Assembly: GCA_963921195.1 (NCBI GenBank)
Contig: OY992537.1
Coordinates: forward strand, 97,794,736-97,858,735
Source of the DNA: Pegoplata infirma
Lineage: Eukaryota > Arthropoda > Insecta > Diptera > Anthomyiidae
Length of the DNA: 64,000 nt
Reading direction: 5' to 3'
How positions within the stretch are numbered: the first letter of the stretch is position 1; each line of letters starts with the position of its first letter. The position numbers were made by a program, and so were the translations under genes. The notes below the pieces were generated by a model that saw nothing but the letters and a program-made list of their open reading frames with translations, was not told the DNA's origin and did not search any database. Below are positions 31,000-42,699 of the stretch, piece after piece.

Positions 31000-32850
31000 C
31001 GGGGAAAAAAATCATAATTTTTTTTTATTTTGAAGTTTAAAATAGTGTAACTTATAGTTATGGTTTCGAAAATTATTTAAAAAAACGAAACTCTAACCGC
31101 TCTTACTACCAAAAGAGTGCTCCTAGGGCACCGCCATAAAGGTTGGAGATAGGGGTAGGTATGTTCTGAGAAAATGCTTGGTTTGATCCCTCTAGGGGCA
31201 CACTTTTAGAGCGGATAGGGCAGTTACAGCGGTTAGAGCAAATTTTAAGAAATGTCATTGGTATTGGAGCCTTCTTTGGAATTGGAGATAGAGTATAAGT
31301 TTATTTGGAAAAAATGTTTAGGGGTAAAAATTATTGGGGATCGGTCTTGATATTGACCCCTCTAGGAGGAAACTGCAATAAATTTTTTTCAAAAAATCGA
31401 AAAAAATAGTAATAACATAGTACAACACTAAAAAAAATTACAGGGTTCCGACGGTTGAGTCTAGTAGAGGCAACTAAAAAAAATATACGTGTGTCGGCGT
31501 TTTGCAAGATCACATCGGAATTTTATTTTAGAGAATGTTAAAGTTTCCCAGCTTTGGCCTGTTCTTGCAACATAACGATATATTAAACTTTGTTTTCTAT
31601 ACATCTGAGGTGTATGGTGTGTTCAGCAACTTTGTAGAAAATATTATGTCAAATATTTTTTGTGAAACATATTAACCTTCTAACTCCCTCCCATAACGGT
31701 ATTTTTTTGTTCTATTCTAAAAAATCGTAAAAAACACTCCGAAAGAGGGGTAGGGCGGGGATGAAATGTTCTACACAAATGTTGGTCATTAAATTTTACA
31801 CCAAAGACCACAATTGCCCACTAAGGGTTAATTGTTTTTGTATACAAAATTATAATTTTTTTAATGCGCAATCTTGAACATGACTCTTTTTTGGTGTTCG
31901 TGTTAATTTTTGGGCTTTGGTGTGCTCTGGCTATATTGTAAAATTTTATGGGCACCATTTTTGTAGAACATTTTATCCCGCCCTCCTCCTTTTTCGGGGT
32001 GTGTTTTACGATTTGTTAGAGTAGTGCCGAAAAGTACCGTTATGAGAGGAAGTTAGAGGATTAACTCAAAAATTTTCCGCTCGAAAAATTTTTTTACAAA
32101 AAAAGTAAAAAAAAAAAAGATTTTTGCATTTTTTTACATTTGTGAATTCTGCCAAGTCGAACTTAACTTTTTTTCACGTTTTTAGAAAATAAATATTTTT
32201 TTTGAATATTTGGCTTCGGCCGAATAGTGAAAATGGCTTTGGCTTCGGCAACAGGTGTATTCGGTCGGACACTATTAATATGTTCCACTAAAGTATTTGC
32301 CATAATATTTTCTACAAAGTTGCTGAACACACCATACACCTCAGATGTAAAGAAAACATAGTTTTATATACCGATATGTTGCAAGAACTGTCTCTAAAAT
32401 TTCGATGTGATCTTAAAAAACGCCGACACACATGTAAATTTTTTATGTCTCCTCTACCAAAATCAATCGTCGGAACCCCGTAATTTTGGAAAAAGTTTGA
32501 AATTGTTGTACAGTGTATTAATATTCAAACGATCTTACTGGGAAAAAAAATTAAGAATCAATAGTTTTCCACAAAAAAATTTCAAAAAATCAAAAACAGT
32601 TTTTTTTCAAAAATACGATTAAAACTTTAAAACATTTTTTGGTATTTTTTTCTAAAAAGTATGTAACAAAAAATAATATTTTTTTTTTAATTTGGTCTAT
32701 TTTTGAAGAAGTTATGAGTAAAACAAGTTTGAGTGAACAAACAGCTCGGAAATTTTGAAAATTCAATAAATTTTAAATGGGTCATCAAAAAACTCTGCCG
32801 GGAAAATTATGGTTCCTTTTTATTCTCAAAACTCTATTTTTAATTTTTAG
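31000..32850. repeat. Repeat Q, copy 2, interrupted by fold-back P
   Basis: The left part (TAACCGCTCTTACTACC, GGTTGGAGATAGGGGTAGG, GGGGATCGGTCTTGA) and right part (GATCTTACTGGG, TTGAAGAAGTTATGAGTAAAA) match the uninterrupted copy at 50820-51530 in order. The P repeat sits at the position corresponding to ATAGTAATAATCG of that copy. Confidence 0.7.
31403..32518. repeat. Fold-back repeat P, copy 2
   Basis: Ends (AC)ATAGTACAACACTAAA on the left and AATTGTTGTACAGTGT on the right are inverted, and both arms carry GGGTTCCGACG..TTGA, GTCGGCGTTTT, ATACCATACACCTCAGATGT and CCGTTATGAGAGG blocks. More complete than copy 1. No clear target duplication, and no protein is shared by the two copies. Confidence 0.75.
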
Positions 32851-32854
32851 CTTA

Positions 32855-33575
32855 AACGGACAAAATTAATCCGTGCCGGAAGAGGGTTAAAGTTGTGCCC
32901 TTAAAAATAAAAAAAAAAATCTTAAATAAGCCTGTGTGCGGTGAGTGGTACTTAAACTTTTCTTTCTTCGTTAAAAAATTAAAAAAATAAATCTAAAAAA
33001 AAATTTAATCAGTTTAGGGTTAAACTGCATTAAAATAATAGGCTATGAAAAGAAGGCAGAATAAGGAGTATATGTTTTTTTAAAAATTCAAGGGTAAGCA
33101 AAAAATAAAACCAAATAAAAAATGCTTTAATCATCAAAAAAAAAAAAACAAGCGCCACTCCTAAAAAAATACAAAATGGGGGAGTAGAGAAGTAAATTTT
33201 GTTAAAAAAATGTAAATTGCAGTTGGCTTAAATTTTTGTTTTTATTGTCGTAATTCCCCTAAATGAAAACCAAGTACATACGGAGTAGATTCATACATAT
33301 TAATTGCACATCACCTTCATCAGCATCGTCATCATCTCATCAGGAGCTTTATCCAGGGGTAGGGAAAAATGGAATTCCTTTGCACAATAGCAAATACCAT
33401 ACTGTTCAGCATATTTTTTTTAAAGGTGAATATTTTTTGTTTTCTCTTAAGGGCAAAAAAAGAAAATATTTTTTTTTCGGCTTTTATGCATATTTGTTTT
33501 TTGTGTGTTTTTTAAAGTTGAAAATGTATAAGCATGAATTCATAAAGTATTGCCAAACATGTTGGAGCTTGTAAT
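32855..33575. other. Spacer with one less AT-rich patch
   Basis: Mostly AT-rich. At 33263-33400 the composition rises and a short (TCA)n tract (CATCGTCATCATCTCATCAG) appears. Frames are open on both strands for about 100 codons, but I recognise nothing and see no convincing splice sites. Confidence 0.4.
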
Positions 33576-33579
33576 ACAA

Positions 33580-34120
33580 AACCAGTAAAAAGGTTAAATT
33601 CAGCATTACCGAATCTATTAATACCCTGCACAATGTAAAAGAAAAATATTTGGAAAAAAAAATTTGATAAAAAATATCCGCGAAAAAAAAATTTGGTGAA
33701 AAAAAATATTCTTGAATATTTTTTTTTTTGTAAAAAAATATGTTTGTACTTGTTAAAATACCATTCGGTATCCAATTTTGTTCAGATTGGTCAACCAGCA
33801 TCCGAATTAAAACATTTTGTATTTTTAGGTTATTTAAAATGTACTAAAATTTTTGATATTTCCTTACATTTTCGATCATCACTTTTGAGTTGCCAAACCG
33901 ATATCGCTCAAATACAATACCAGACTGCTCGGGAGAACGACAAGGAAGTATGTCAAATTTCAGTCAAATCTGTGTAATAGTTTTGCCGTGATCGTCATTT
34001 TAACAGACAGACGGATATCGCTAGAATCGGCATTTCCAGATCGACATTTCGTTGGGTTACAAACAGAGTGACAAACTTATATATGTATATACCCTCTACT
34101 AGTAAGTGGGGGTTATAAAA
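33580..34120 (+). mobile_element. Element A, copy 3, diverged
   Basis: ACCAGTAAAAAGGTTAAATTC, ATTACCGAATC, CATTCGGTATCCAATTTTG, AACCGATATCGCTCAAATAC, ACAGACAGACGGATATCGC and TAGTAAGTGGGGGTTATAAAA follow the A order on the plus strand. The long overlapping frames here are caused by the A/T-rich element body. Confidence 0.75.
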
Positions 34121-34129
34121 AAAAATGTT

Positions 34130-34530
34130 GAATAAATTCTACTGCAATTTTATTGTTCTTCTTTTGGGTTTTTTTCTCATTCTGAATTAAACTTGACTTT
34201 CGGTTCGTTGGCTTGTTTGGATTTTCTGTTTTTTTGTTGAAACAAAAGGGTTGGTTGCTGTATGAAGTCGTTGTTTTTTCCGTATTTTTAATTTTTCTAG
34301 AAGCTTTTTATTATAAGATTTTGCGGGTGGAGTAGGGGCAAAAAACAGCAGGAATATTCTCTTGCCATAATTTAAAAATGGAAAAAAATTACAAACATAT
34401 TTTTTTGTTAAGTACATTGAGATGTTTGGTACAGCGGGACGTATGATTAATATTTTTGTGAGTATGGTGTATTTAAGACAGAGGTTCTTAAATGCAAGAT
34501 GTGGTTAAAAATATTTCACCAAAAACATTT
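34130..34530. other. Spacer without a gene
   Basis: T-rich DNA with no pairable termini. A minus-strand frame of about 76 codons is low-complexity and not convincing. Confidence 0.45.
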
Positions 34531-34534
34531 TTGT

Positions 34535-35057
34535 TTTTTATACCCTCCAACCACAGTATGGGGGTATACTCACTTTGTCATTCCGTTTGTAACGCATCGA
34601 AATATCGGTCGGGGACCCCATAAAATATATAATATTGATCCATGATCGATCTAAGGCATTCTGTGAATGTCCGTCAGTCTGTAGATGGCACGATACAGTT
34701 CAAAATACAATAGCTAGCCTCCTGCAAGTTGTCATGAATATGTCTTATACTCCTAGGCAGGTTAGGTTCGTTAATGGGCAAAATCGGCTTAGGGGGAAAA
34801 AAGTTTCCCCTTGAAGAACTGAACCAACCCCTGAAAAATTGAACTTTTTTTACATGTTTTTTTTGTATTTTTGTTAAATAAATGAAACATTGGTTATATT
34901 TATCGGGATGGGAAGGTGCTCTCAACATCCCCCACTGACCCCCCTCACCCCTCCTACTCCAAAAAACAAACGCCACTGACAATTTTTTTTATTTTTGTTT
35001 TACCTTTTTGGAGGGTATAAAAGATTCGGCACAGCCGAATTTAACACTCTTACTTGT
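34535..35057 (-). mobile_element. Element B, copy 3, full length
   Basis: On the minus strand: ACAAGTAAGAGTGTTAAATTC at 35057, the TTCGGCTGTGCCGAATC hairpin, a C-rich (G-rich on this strand) stretch at 34929-34956, TTCTTCAAGGGGAAACTTTT, TGCATT-like core, and the 3' end CATACTGTGGTTGGAGGGTATAAAAAA at 34535. About 520 bases, both termini intact. Confidence 0.82.
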
Positions 35058-35180
35058 TTTTTTTTTTATTTTGTAACTCTTAAAGCAGAATATGAATTCT
35101 TATTAGAGAATTTTTTAAAATGTTTGAAGATCGATAGATTTTATATAAAAAATGAGGTTATAAAACATCAAAAAATTTTA

Positions 35181-35725
35181 CACTCAAAAAACCTTGTAAA
35201 ATGACAAGAAATCTTGTAAATTTTTTTTGCTACCTCCTATTTTACAAGAATTCCTAGTGAAAATAACGAACTTTTTTGTAATTTTGTAAGATTTTTACCA
35301 ATAAAACTGTAAACCTAAATTTTTTTTTGACGCGATAAAACTTACAAGGAGATTTCGTGACTTTGCTAGATTTTTTTGCTACACTCAAAAAAAAACCCTT
35401 GTAAAATTACAAGAAAAACTTGTACCTTCTTTTGCTACAAAAATTCCTAGAAATTTTACAAGCTTTTTACCAATAATTTTGTAATTTTACAGGGTTTTTA
35501 CCAATAAAATTGTAAATTTACAAATTTTTTGACACGATAAAATTTACAAGGAATTCCTAGAAATTTTACAAGGTTTTTACCAATAATTTTGAAATTTTAC
35601 AAGCTTTTTCCAATACAATTGTAAATTTTAATTTTTTTTGGCGCAATAAAATTTACAAGGAATTCTCGGGAATTTACTAAATTTTTTTTTTGTAAAATTT
35701 CTTGGAAATTTGTAAAATTACAAAA
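35181..35725. mobile_element. Repeat E, copies in series
   Basis: CACTCAAAAAACCTTGTAAAATG at 35181 follows TTTTA (TA), and a second CACTCAAAAAAAAACCCTTG appears at 35384. Between and after them the E words (TTTTACCAATA, TGACACGATAAAATTTACAAGG) recur about five times. It looks like two or more E elements joined or internally amplified. Confidence 0.6.
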
Positions 35726-35726
35726 A

Positions 35727-37558
35727 ACAAGTAAGTGTTAAATTTTATACCCTCCAACAGGCAACAACAAAAAAAATGCAGGGGCGTTTCTTTTTTTTTT
35801 TTTTTTGGGGGGGGGGGGAAATTTTCTCTTTAAGCGCAAAGAAATGGAAGTTTCTCAATATTTAAAAAAAAAATTATTCCACGCCCATAAAAGGGGGCGG
35901 ACCGAAAAAACTACATTTTCTTTTTTTTTGGGCCAAATGCAGGGCTTTGAACCTCTTGTAGTATAAAAATGTTTTATTTGTTAAACAAAAACACAAAAAA
36001 ATCATTTAAAAAATGGTATTTTTAAGAGATTGGTTAAGTTCTTCAAGGGGGAACTTTTTGCCCCCTCGTCCGATTTTGCTCATTTACGATCTTAACCTGC
36101 CTATAAATATAAGACATATTCCTGCTAAATGTCGGGAGTCTACCTCTTTTATTTTGGACTGCATCGTGTTAACTACAGACGGACGGAAGGACATCGCTAG
36201 AATGTCTTAGAAAAAATGAAAATGATCACTGATCATACATTTGAGGCATTTCACACCAAATGTCCAGCGAAAAAAAAACACGTGTCGCACGAATTTCTGA
36301 ATAGGTTGTATGGAAAGCTCTATATGGAACTTAGAAAATTGCGTTTTTGGTTTTTCAATTTTTCAAAAACTGGACTCAGGAGGCGTGGTCAAATATTGGA
36401 AAAATGGTCAAATTTGTGTCGAGTTGCCTTGAATTAATATTTATCACATAAAAACGGAATGCACCACAATCTCAAAAATTTACATTCTTTTATAGTTTTG
36501 TATGGGCTATCGATTAATTTTTTTTTTTTTTTGAAAATTTTCAGAACCCGTTCTGAAATTTCCCATTTTTTAAAAAAGTCAATTTATTAAAAATCCGTCC
36601 ACTTTTTTTTTTTTTAATTTTTTTTTTTTTAAAGTTTAGATGTTTGTCCATCCACACAAAAAAAATCAGAAACACGTTCGTCGTTTTTTTCGAGAAAATC
36701 GCATTTTACTATTGAATTTTATGACAATTTTGGAATTTCCTTGTATTTTCTTGTCAAAACATGGCGTAAGAGTAACAAAATTTTGCGAAACCAACGAGTT
36801 GATCCCATTTTAATTGTTTTTTCATGTGTGGTACAATATAGAGATGGGTCACGCCCCAATATAGCGATTTGACCCACGCAAGAAATATTAAAGTCACTGA
36901 CGACTCGCTAATATTTTTAGTTTACTTGTGCAATCGCGTGAGTCAATTCACTGCGTATGCCATGTTTTAACAAGAAAATACAAGGAAATTCCAAAATTGT
37001 CGTGAAATTCAATATTCAAATGCGTTTTTCTCGAAAAAAAACGACGAACGTGTTTCTGAATTTTTTTGTGTGGAAGGACAAACATCTAAACTTAAAAAAA
37101 AAAAAAAATTAACAAAAAAGTGGCCGGATTTTTGATAAATTGATTTTTTTTTTTAAATTTAAAATTTCAGAACGGGTTCTGAAAATTTTCCAAAAAAAAA
37201 ATTTTATTCGATAGCCCATACAAAACTATAAGAATGTAAATTTTTGAGATTCTGGTGCATTCCGTTTTAATGTGATAAATATTTAATCAAGGCAACTCGA
37301 CACAAATTTTACCATTTTTCCAATATTTGACCACGCCTCCTCAGCCCAGTTTTTGAAAATTTGAAAACCAAAAACGCAATTTTCTTAGTTCCATATAGGG
37401 CTATCCAAACAACCTATTCAGAGATTTACGGGACACATGTTTTTCTGTAGCGGGACATTTGCTGTGGAATGCCTCATATATACTTTATGGGGTTCTAGAC
37501 CGATTTTTTGATGCTTTACACACGGAATGACAAAGTGAGTATACCCCCATACTGTATA
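35727..37558 (+). mobile_element. Element B, copy 4, interrupted by fold-back D
   Basis: Starts ACAAGTAAGTGTTAAATTTTA, carries a T-run then G12 tract at 35807-35818, the CACGCCCATAAAAGGGGGCGG box, CAAGGGGGAACTTTTTGCCC, GACGGACGGAAGGACATCGC (36178), and after element D resumes CTTTATGGGGTTCTAGACCG..CATACTGTA. The last bases of the 3' hairpin are lost at an E fragment. Confidence 0.8.
36242..37476. mobile_element. Fold-back element D, copy 3, with altered centre
   Basis: The ends are TGAGGCATTTCACACC and CTGTGGAATGCCTCA with TA on the right (TT on the left by mutation), inserted in a B element at the (TA)n tract. Arms match copies 1 and 2. The loop (about 36785-36960) carries extra sequence, AGAGATGGGTCACGCCCC..GACCCACGC, resembling the family U MITE terminus. 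Confidence 0.8.
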
Positions 37559-37670
37559 CAAATGTAAATTTCGATTTGTTAAAAAACAAGGAAAACTTTT
37601 AAATAATGGTAAAATGGGATTTCGAGACTTTTTCTAGTAATTTGACACAGTTTTTTTTTTGTGTGTAGGC
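37559..37670 (-). mobile_element. Repeat E fragment
   Basis: Read on the minus strand, CACACAAAAAAAAAAACTGTG, TCAAATTACTAGAAAAAGTC and CCTTGTTTTTTAACAAATCG match the left part of E copy 1 at 9695-9790. Confidence 0.6.
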
Positions 37671-37806
37671 GTACTAAAATAAATACGCAATAAAATCGTT
37701 TCTTTGTTTACAAAAAAAATTGCTGGCCAAAAAAATTGGAGGTCAAAAAATGCGGATTTGATCTATTCTATTTGAAACATTGCTTGAGTCGTTGGAAACT
37801 GATAAC

Positions 37807-38332
37807 TAGGGATGAGATTTTCATGCACTAAAAAACAAAAAATATGCGCTAAAAAATTCAAAATATGCACAAAAAACCAAAAAATATGCAATAAAAAAAT
37901 TAAATGTGCACAATACAAATCTTGTTTTCATATGAAAAACTTCTTAAAAAGCGAAAAATAACACCTTACTTAAATATTAAGATTTAAAACTTTACATAAG
38001 CAAGATTTTTTTTAGAAATTTTGACAATCTATAAAAAAAATGAATAAAAAAATTTTTTTTCTTGTTTACAACAAAAAAAAAAAAAAAAATAAGAATTTAA
38101 AATAGTTTTTGAAAAAACAAATTTAAATTTTTATTTTTGCTAATTCATACCAAAATATGCAAAAATATGCACTTAAAACCAAAATATTCAAAAATATGCA
38201 TTTTCCACAAAATATGCAAAAACAAATCGATGCCACTTTAACGTAAATTTCTTGATTCGGAAAGATAATTGGTCGATATCTTTTTTAGACTATTGACAAA
38301 AAACCTGCATTTGCATGGACATCTCATCCCTA
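37807..38332. mobile_element. hAT-like MITE rich in ATATGCAC, copy 2
   Basis: Ends TAGGGATGAGATTTTCATGC and GCATGGACATCTCATCCCTA are better preserved than in the copy at 9010-9585, and the interior aligns throughout (AATTGGTCGATATC.TTTTTAGACTA). The flanks CTGATAAC and TTTATTAG do not match, so the duplication has decayed or one flank was rearranged. Confidence 0.75.
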
Positions 38333-38339
38333 TTTATTA

Positions 38340-39345
38340 GTGAAGGAAATAATGACCTCGAGCTAGAACAAACCTACTCAAAACATTATAATTTAAGGTT
38401 ACAGTAAAATTTTGTGTGAGAAAGCACTTAATTAAAAAAAAATTGAAAGTGTATTTTTCTACTTTGTTTACTACAATCACGTAAATTAAATAAAATTGAA
38501 GTTACGTTTACACGTGACTTTTCAAACTATTGTGCTACACGCTCTAATGTATAAAACCATTTATTATTTGGGAAACTCTGCAATTTAATATAATGTAATG
38601 CAGAACATATATTTTTTTTTTGCAGTTTGCATTATTTGATATTTAATAATGCTTCGGGTTGTATCTAAAGTTTTCTGCTGTTATTAATATTGCTTATGTT
38701 GTTGTTCTGCAATTACAGCATTTTTATTTTTGCTATATTAACGAAAGAGTTCATTGACATTAATAGAAGCAATAAGGCGGCAGGGGTTGAAGAGTGTTAA
38801 AGAAAAAATAAAACAATATTAAAAGCTGTAGGATAAATTGTTGAAAATTTTTATAAAACATTGAAAATAATTAGAAAAACACTTCATAGAACAAAAACAA
38901 AATTAAAGAAAAAAAAGAAAAAAACTTATGAAAAATTATTCTGCCATAAATTAAGAAATTAAAGAATTTAACAAGATTTTTTTTTAGGTTAGAAATACCG
39001 TTAAGAGAAAATTACTAATTTGTTTAAATCTAGCACGAATAACAACAATTACAGACAGAGAAAAGGAGTAACTAAATTAAACGTTTTTAATGTCATAAAC
39101 AAATCATTTTATACTTTTTTTTTCAAAAAACTTATTCCAGCTTAACATTTGTGTACTATTTACTCCAGACATTTTTATTATTGTAAAAATGAAAAATTAT
39201 TTGTTACTGTTAATGCCACTACATTCATCCATAAATAGAATCAAATCTTTGCAGGATGCTGTTGGTCTTAAGCAAGGTTAAGATAAAAAACTGGATGTTT
39301 GGTTTGGTTGGTAGCCAAGCACCCTCATGGTGAAGAAAAACTATG
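38340..39345. other. AT-rich spacer, no gene seen
   Basis: About 1 kb without pairable termini. CCTCGAGCTAGAACAAAC at 38355 is a short relic shared with 7381. It serves as target for the hAT that follows. Confidence 0.5.
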
Positions 39346-39353
39346 TACTAGGA

Positions 39354-40379
39354 CAGGGGTTACCAACCTTTTTGGCTCGCGTACCACTAATTTTAAATTT
39401 TATCAGCCGCGTACCCCTTAACGAGTTTTTTGTTTTTATTTCATTAAACACTTGACTAAAACCGCTTGTAGAACTAAAACCGCTTGTAGAGGATTAAGAG
39501 TACCCTCCAAAAATTTTTTAATTATATTTTCCGTTGTCAGCTTAAAAACGCGCACCGAGTTTTTGTTCCTTTAAGTTAAAAAAACACACATTTTCCAAAA
39601 AAATTTCACTTTCATTTTTCTAAAAGTTCGTCGTGAGACATTAAAAAAATATATAGCTATAATATTAAAATTCCTTAAAATCCGCGAAGCACAATTATTA
39701 TTTGCACTTAAGTAATACAATTTTATCATTATTTTAATAAGTTTTTAATAACCACGCCCACAAAAGGTGGCGAAACAAAATGACTTTTTTGTATCCCCAG
39801 CAAGACCTTGAACTTTTTTCGACATCAAATGGTTTTATTTGCTTACCAAAAATATAAAAATTCTGTTAATAATGGAGTTTTTCAGAGTTTGGTTAAGTTC
39901 TTCAAGAAGAAACTTTTTTCCCCCTGGTCCGATTTTGCCCTTTTACGAATTTAAAATGCCTATGACCTTGAGACATATTCGTGCCAAACATCAGGAGACT
40001 AGACATTCTGTAAATATCTTAGAATCGATCACAGATTAATTACGTATACTTTCTGGGGTCTTAGACCGATATTTCGACGCGTTATATACGAAATATCAAA
40101 GTGAGCATACCCCCATGCTGTGGTTGGTGTATATATACAAAGTACTGAAAGAAGTGGTCTAGAAAAACTATTACTATTTCCGTACTCTATGGACTTCAAC
40201 CAGCTCATATTTTTAAATAAGATCTTTCGCATTTTTTTTCTTGGTGAAGCACATTGATATTATTTAATGTTATTATTAAACAAAAAAAAATGCGAAAAAA
40301 TAACTAAAATTTCGCGTACCCCCGTAGGCAGTTTCGCGTACCCCCTAGTGGTACGCGTACCATAGGTTGGTAACCGCTG
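39354..40379. mobile_element. hAT-like element containing a B element
   Basis: The ends are CAGGGGTTACCAACC and GGTTGGTAACCGCTG, with a perfect 8-bp duplication TACTAGGA (39346-39353, 40380-40387). Subterminal words GCGTACCACTA, CGCGTACCCC and TAGTGGTACGCGTACC are inverted across the element. About 600 bases of hAT remain once the nested B copy is removed, and no transposase is left. Confidence 0.9.
39750..40140 (+). mobile_element. Element B, copy 5, 5'-truncated, inside a hAT
   Basis: CACGCCCACAAAAGGTGGCG, GGTTAAGTTCTTCAAG, TCCGATTTTGCCC, TTAGAATCGATCACAGATTA and CCATGCTGTGGTTGG follow the B order. The GTCY tract is deleted between GACTAGACATTC and TGTAAATATC. Confidence 0.75.
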
Positions 40380-40559
40380 TACTAGGAAACCAAAAAAAAA
40401 AAAAAAAAAATCCAGGTTACAAATAACTAAATACCACAAAAAGAAAAATTGACTAAAATAAATGGCCAAACATTCGCCTTAAACTCATCTTAACAACTAT
40501 AAAGTGGCATTTAAAAAATTGACTATTAAACTGTGGCATAAAACAGGCTACCAGCAAAC

Positions 40560-42030
40560 AGATTCTAACTGAGAAACTATTTGGAGGAAGTATACCAAGT
40601 TGAAATATTCAGTTTTTTTGAGATTTTTGATAAAAGAAATATCTCAGCTGCTAAAATACATTTTTACTATACAAAAAGCAGTGTAATTACACACTTTACT
40701 ATTTTATAAAAACTACCAAAATAGTACTTTTTTATTAAAAGTACTAAAATAAATAAAAAAAGTACCAAACCCGTACTCATATATAATTAGTACCAATATA
40801 GTACTTGTTTGTAAAAGTACAAAAATAATAATTTTTCATTAAGGTTCAAATTCTCTTCGTGCTAACGTAAAAACCCTGGTAAACTCCATATACCACTGTG
40901 TCATTACACATTTTAAGTGTAATTTTCGGATGCATGTGTAGCTTATGTGTAATTGCTATCATGTGTAATTTATGTGTGAATTTTAGTTTAAGTTTCTGAA
41001 TATTTTCTTAAAATATTCCTGGAAAACATATTTGTTACTTTTTTGGAATGACAAACAATTACTTAAAATTACAAAAGTTTATTTTTTATAACAGTACCAT
41101 TATATAATAAGTACCATAATAGTACTTGTTTGTAAAAAGTATCAAAATAGTAATTTTTCATAAAGTTTCATATTCTGTTCGTGTTCACGTGAAAAAATCT
41201 GTTAAACTCCATATACAACTGTGTTATTACACACTTTACGTGTAATTTTCCGCTTTATGTGTAGCTTATGTGTAATTCATGTGTAAATTTGAGTTTAAGT
41301 TTCTGGATATTTTCTAAAAATGTTCCTGCAAAACATATTTGTTACTTTTTTGGAATGACAAACAATTACTCAGAATTAAAAAAATTTATTTTAATAAAAC
41401 AACTATTTTAGTACTTTTTATTCAAAAGTACTGTTTGGGTACTTTTATTTAAATGAGTACTATTATGGTACTTTTATTGAAATAAGTAATATTTTGGTAC
41501 TTTTTATTAAAAATTAGATCCTGGTACATACTTTTTTTAAAAAGGAATTATTTGTTACTATTCATAAAAAGTACTTTTTTATAAAAACTACCAAAACAGT
41601 ACCTATTTATCAAAAAATAAAAAAAAGGACCAAAACAGTATTATAATATAACTAGCACCAATGTAGTTCTTGTTTATAAAAAGTACTAAAATAGTAATTT
41701 TTTATAGTTCAAGGTTCATATTCTGTTCATGATCACGTGAAAAAATCTGTTAAACTCCATTTAAAAAAAATATTTTTGGCAACGCGGCTATATTGTGCGG
41801 AAATCGTTTAAATTGATATTAAGTATATAAAACCGCATACATTTTTCGGTAAAATGGACATGTAAGACTTTTTATGATCATTTATTTCTTTTTATATTTA
41901 AAAGTTTCTGTTTTAAATAATTTTTATAAAGATTTTAGGTGTTTAAAAAGTTTCACGTGAAAACATTTTTACTTAACTTAAAGAATAGTATAGAATAGAT
42001 TTCACGGAAAAAAATCTGACAAACTCCATA
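40560..42030. repeat. GTACTTTT-rich repeat field with a 323-bp tandem unit
   Basis: AAAAGTAC.AAAATAGTACTTTTT words, which are self-complementary around GTAC, recur dozens of times. A longer unit is superimposed: CATTACACATTTTAAGTGTAA at 40902 returns 323 bases later (ATTACACACTTTACGTGTAA at 41226) with the order GTGTAGCTTATGTGTAATT, TTTCTGGATATTTTCT, GGAATGACAAACAATTACT kept. A third partial unit is at about 41640-41760. Confidence 0.8.
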
Positions 42031-42035
42031 TAAAA

Positions 42036-42487
42036 ACAAGTAAAAAAGTTAAATTCGGCCTTGCCGAATGTAGTGATACCCTCCACAATTTCAAAAAGAT
42101 TATTGCAAAAAACTTTAAAAGGAAATTACTTTTGAAAAAAAAAAATTTTTGAAAAAAAAATTTCCGCGAAAAAAAATTTTGGTAAAAAAATCCGCGATTT
42201 TTTTTTTTTTTTTTTTCAAAAAATATGTTCGCACTTGTTTAAATACCATTTGGTGTTCAATTATGTTCACATATGTCAACCAGAAGCCGAATTAAAGCAT
42301 TTTGTATTTTTTGGTTATGTTGAATGTACTGAAGTTTTTGAGGTGTGCTTACATTTTCGTTCATAACTTTTGAACCGCTGAACCGATATCGCTCAAATGC
42401 AATACCAAACTTCTCGGGAGAACTTCCAATAAATATGTTAAGTTTCAGTCATCTCTGTACAATATTTTGTCCGCGACAGCATTTTCC

Positions 42488-42521
<34 letters not shown>

Positions 42522-42695
42522 GGACAGACGGACAGACGGACAGACGGACAGACGGACATCGCTAGAATGTCTTAAAATCGATCGGGCATCATGAATATAT
42601 ATACTTTATGGGGTCCCAGATCGATATTTCGATGAGTTACAAACAGAATGACAAACTTATATATACCCTCTATCACTAAGTGGAGGGTATAAAAA
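42036..42695 (+). mobile_element. Element A, copy 4, full length with expanded GTCY microsatellite
   Basis: ACAAGTAAAAAAGTTAAATTC, TCGGCCTTGCCGAA hairpin, GTGATACCCTCCACAATTTC, CTCAAATGCAATACCAAAC, a 65-base GACA/GACG array (42491-42556), CGCTAGAATGTCTTAAAATC, GATGAGTTACAAACAG and CACTAAGTGGAGGGTATAAAAA. The open frame that ends QTDRQTDRQTDG is this microsatellite and not a protein. Confidence 0.85.
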
Positions 42696-42699
42696 TAAA

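Noticed and set aside
33263..33574. Possible exon in a less AT-rich patch with Ser-rich frame
   Set aside because: The Ser run comes from a TCA microsatellite, both strands are open, and no convincing splice sites were seen.
42345..42575. Plus-strand frame ending in QTDRQTDRQTDG repeats
   Set aside because: The repeat peptide is the GACA/GACG microsatellite of an A element. No conservation as protein in other A copies.
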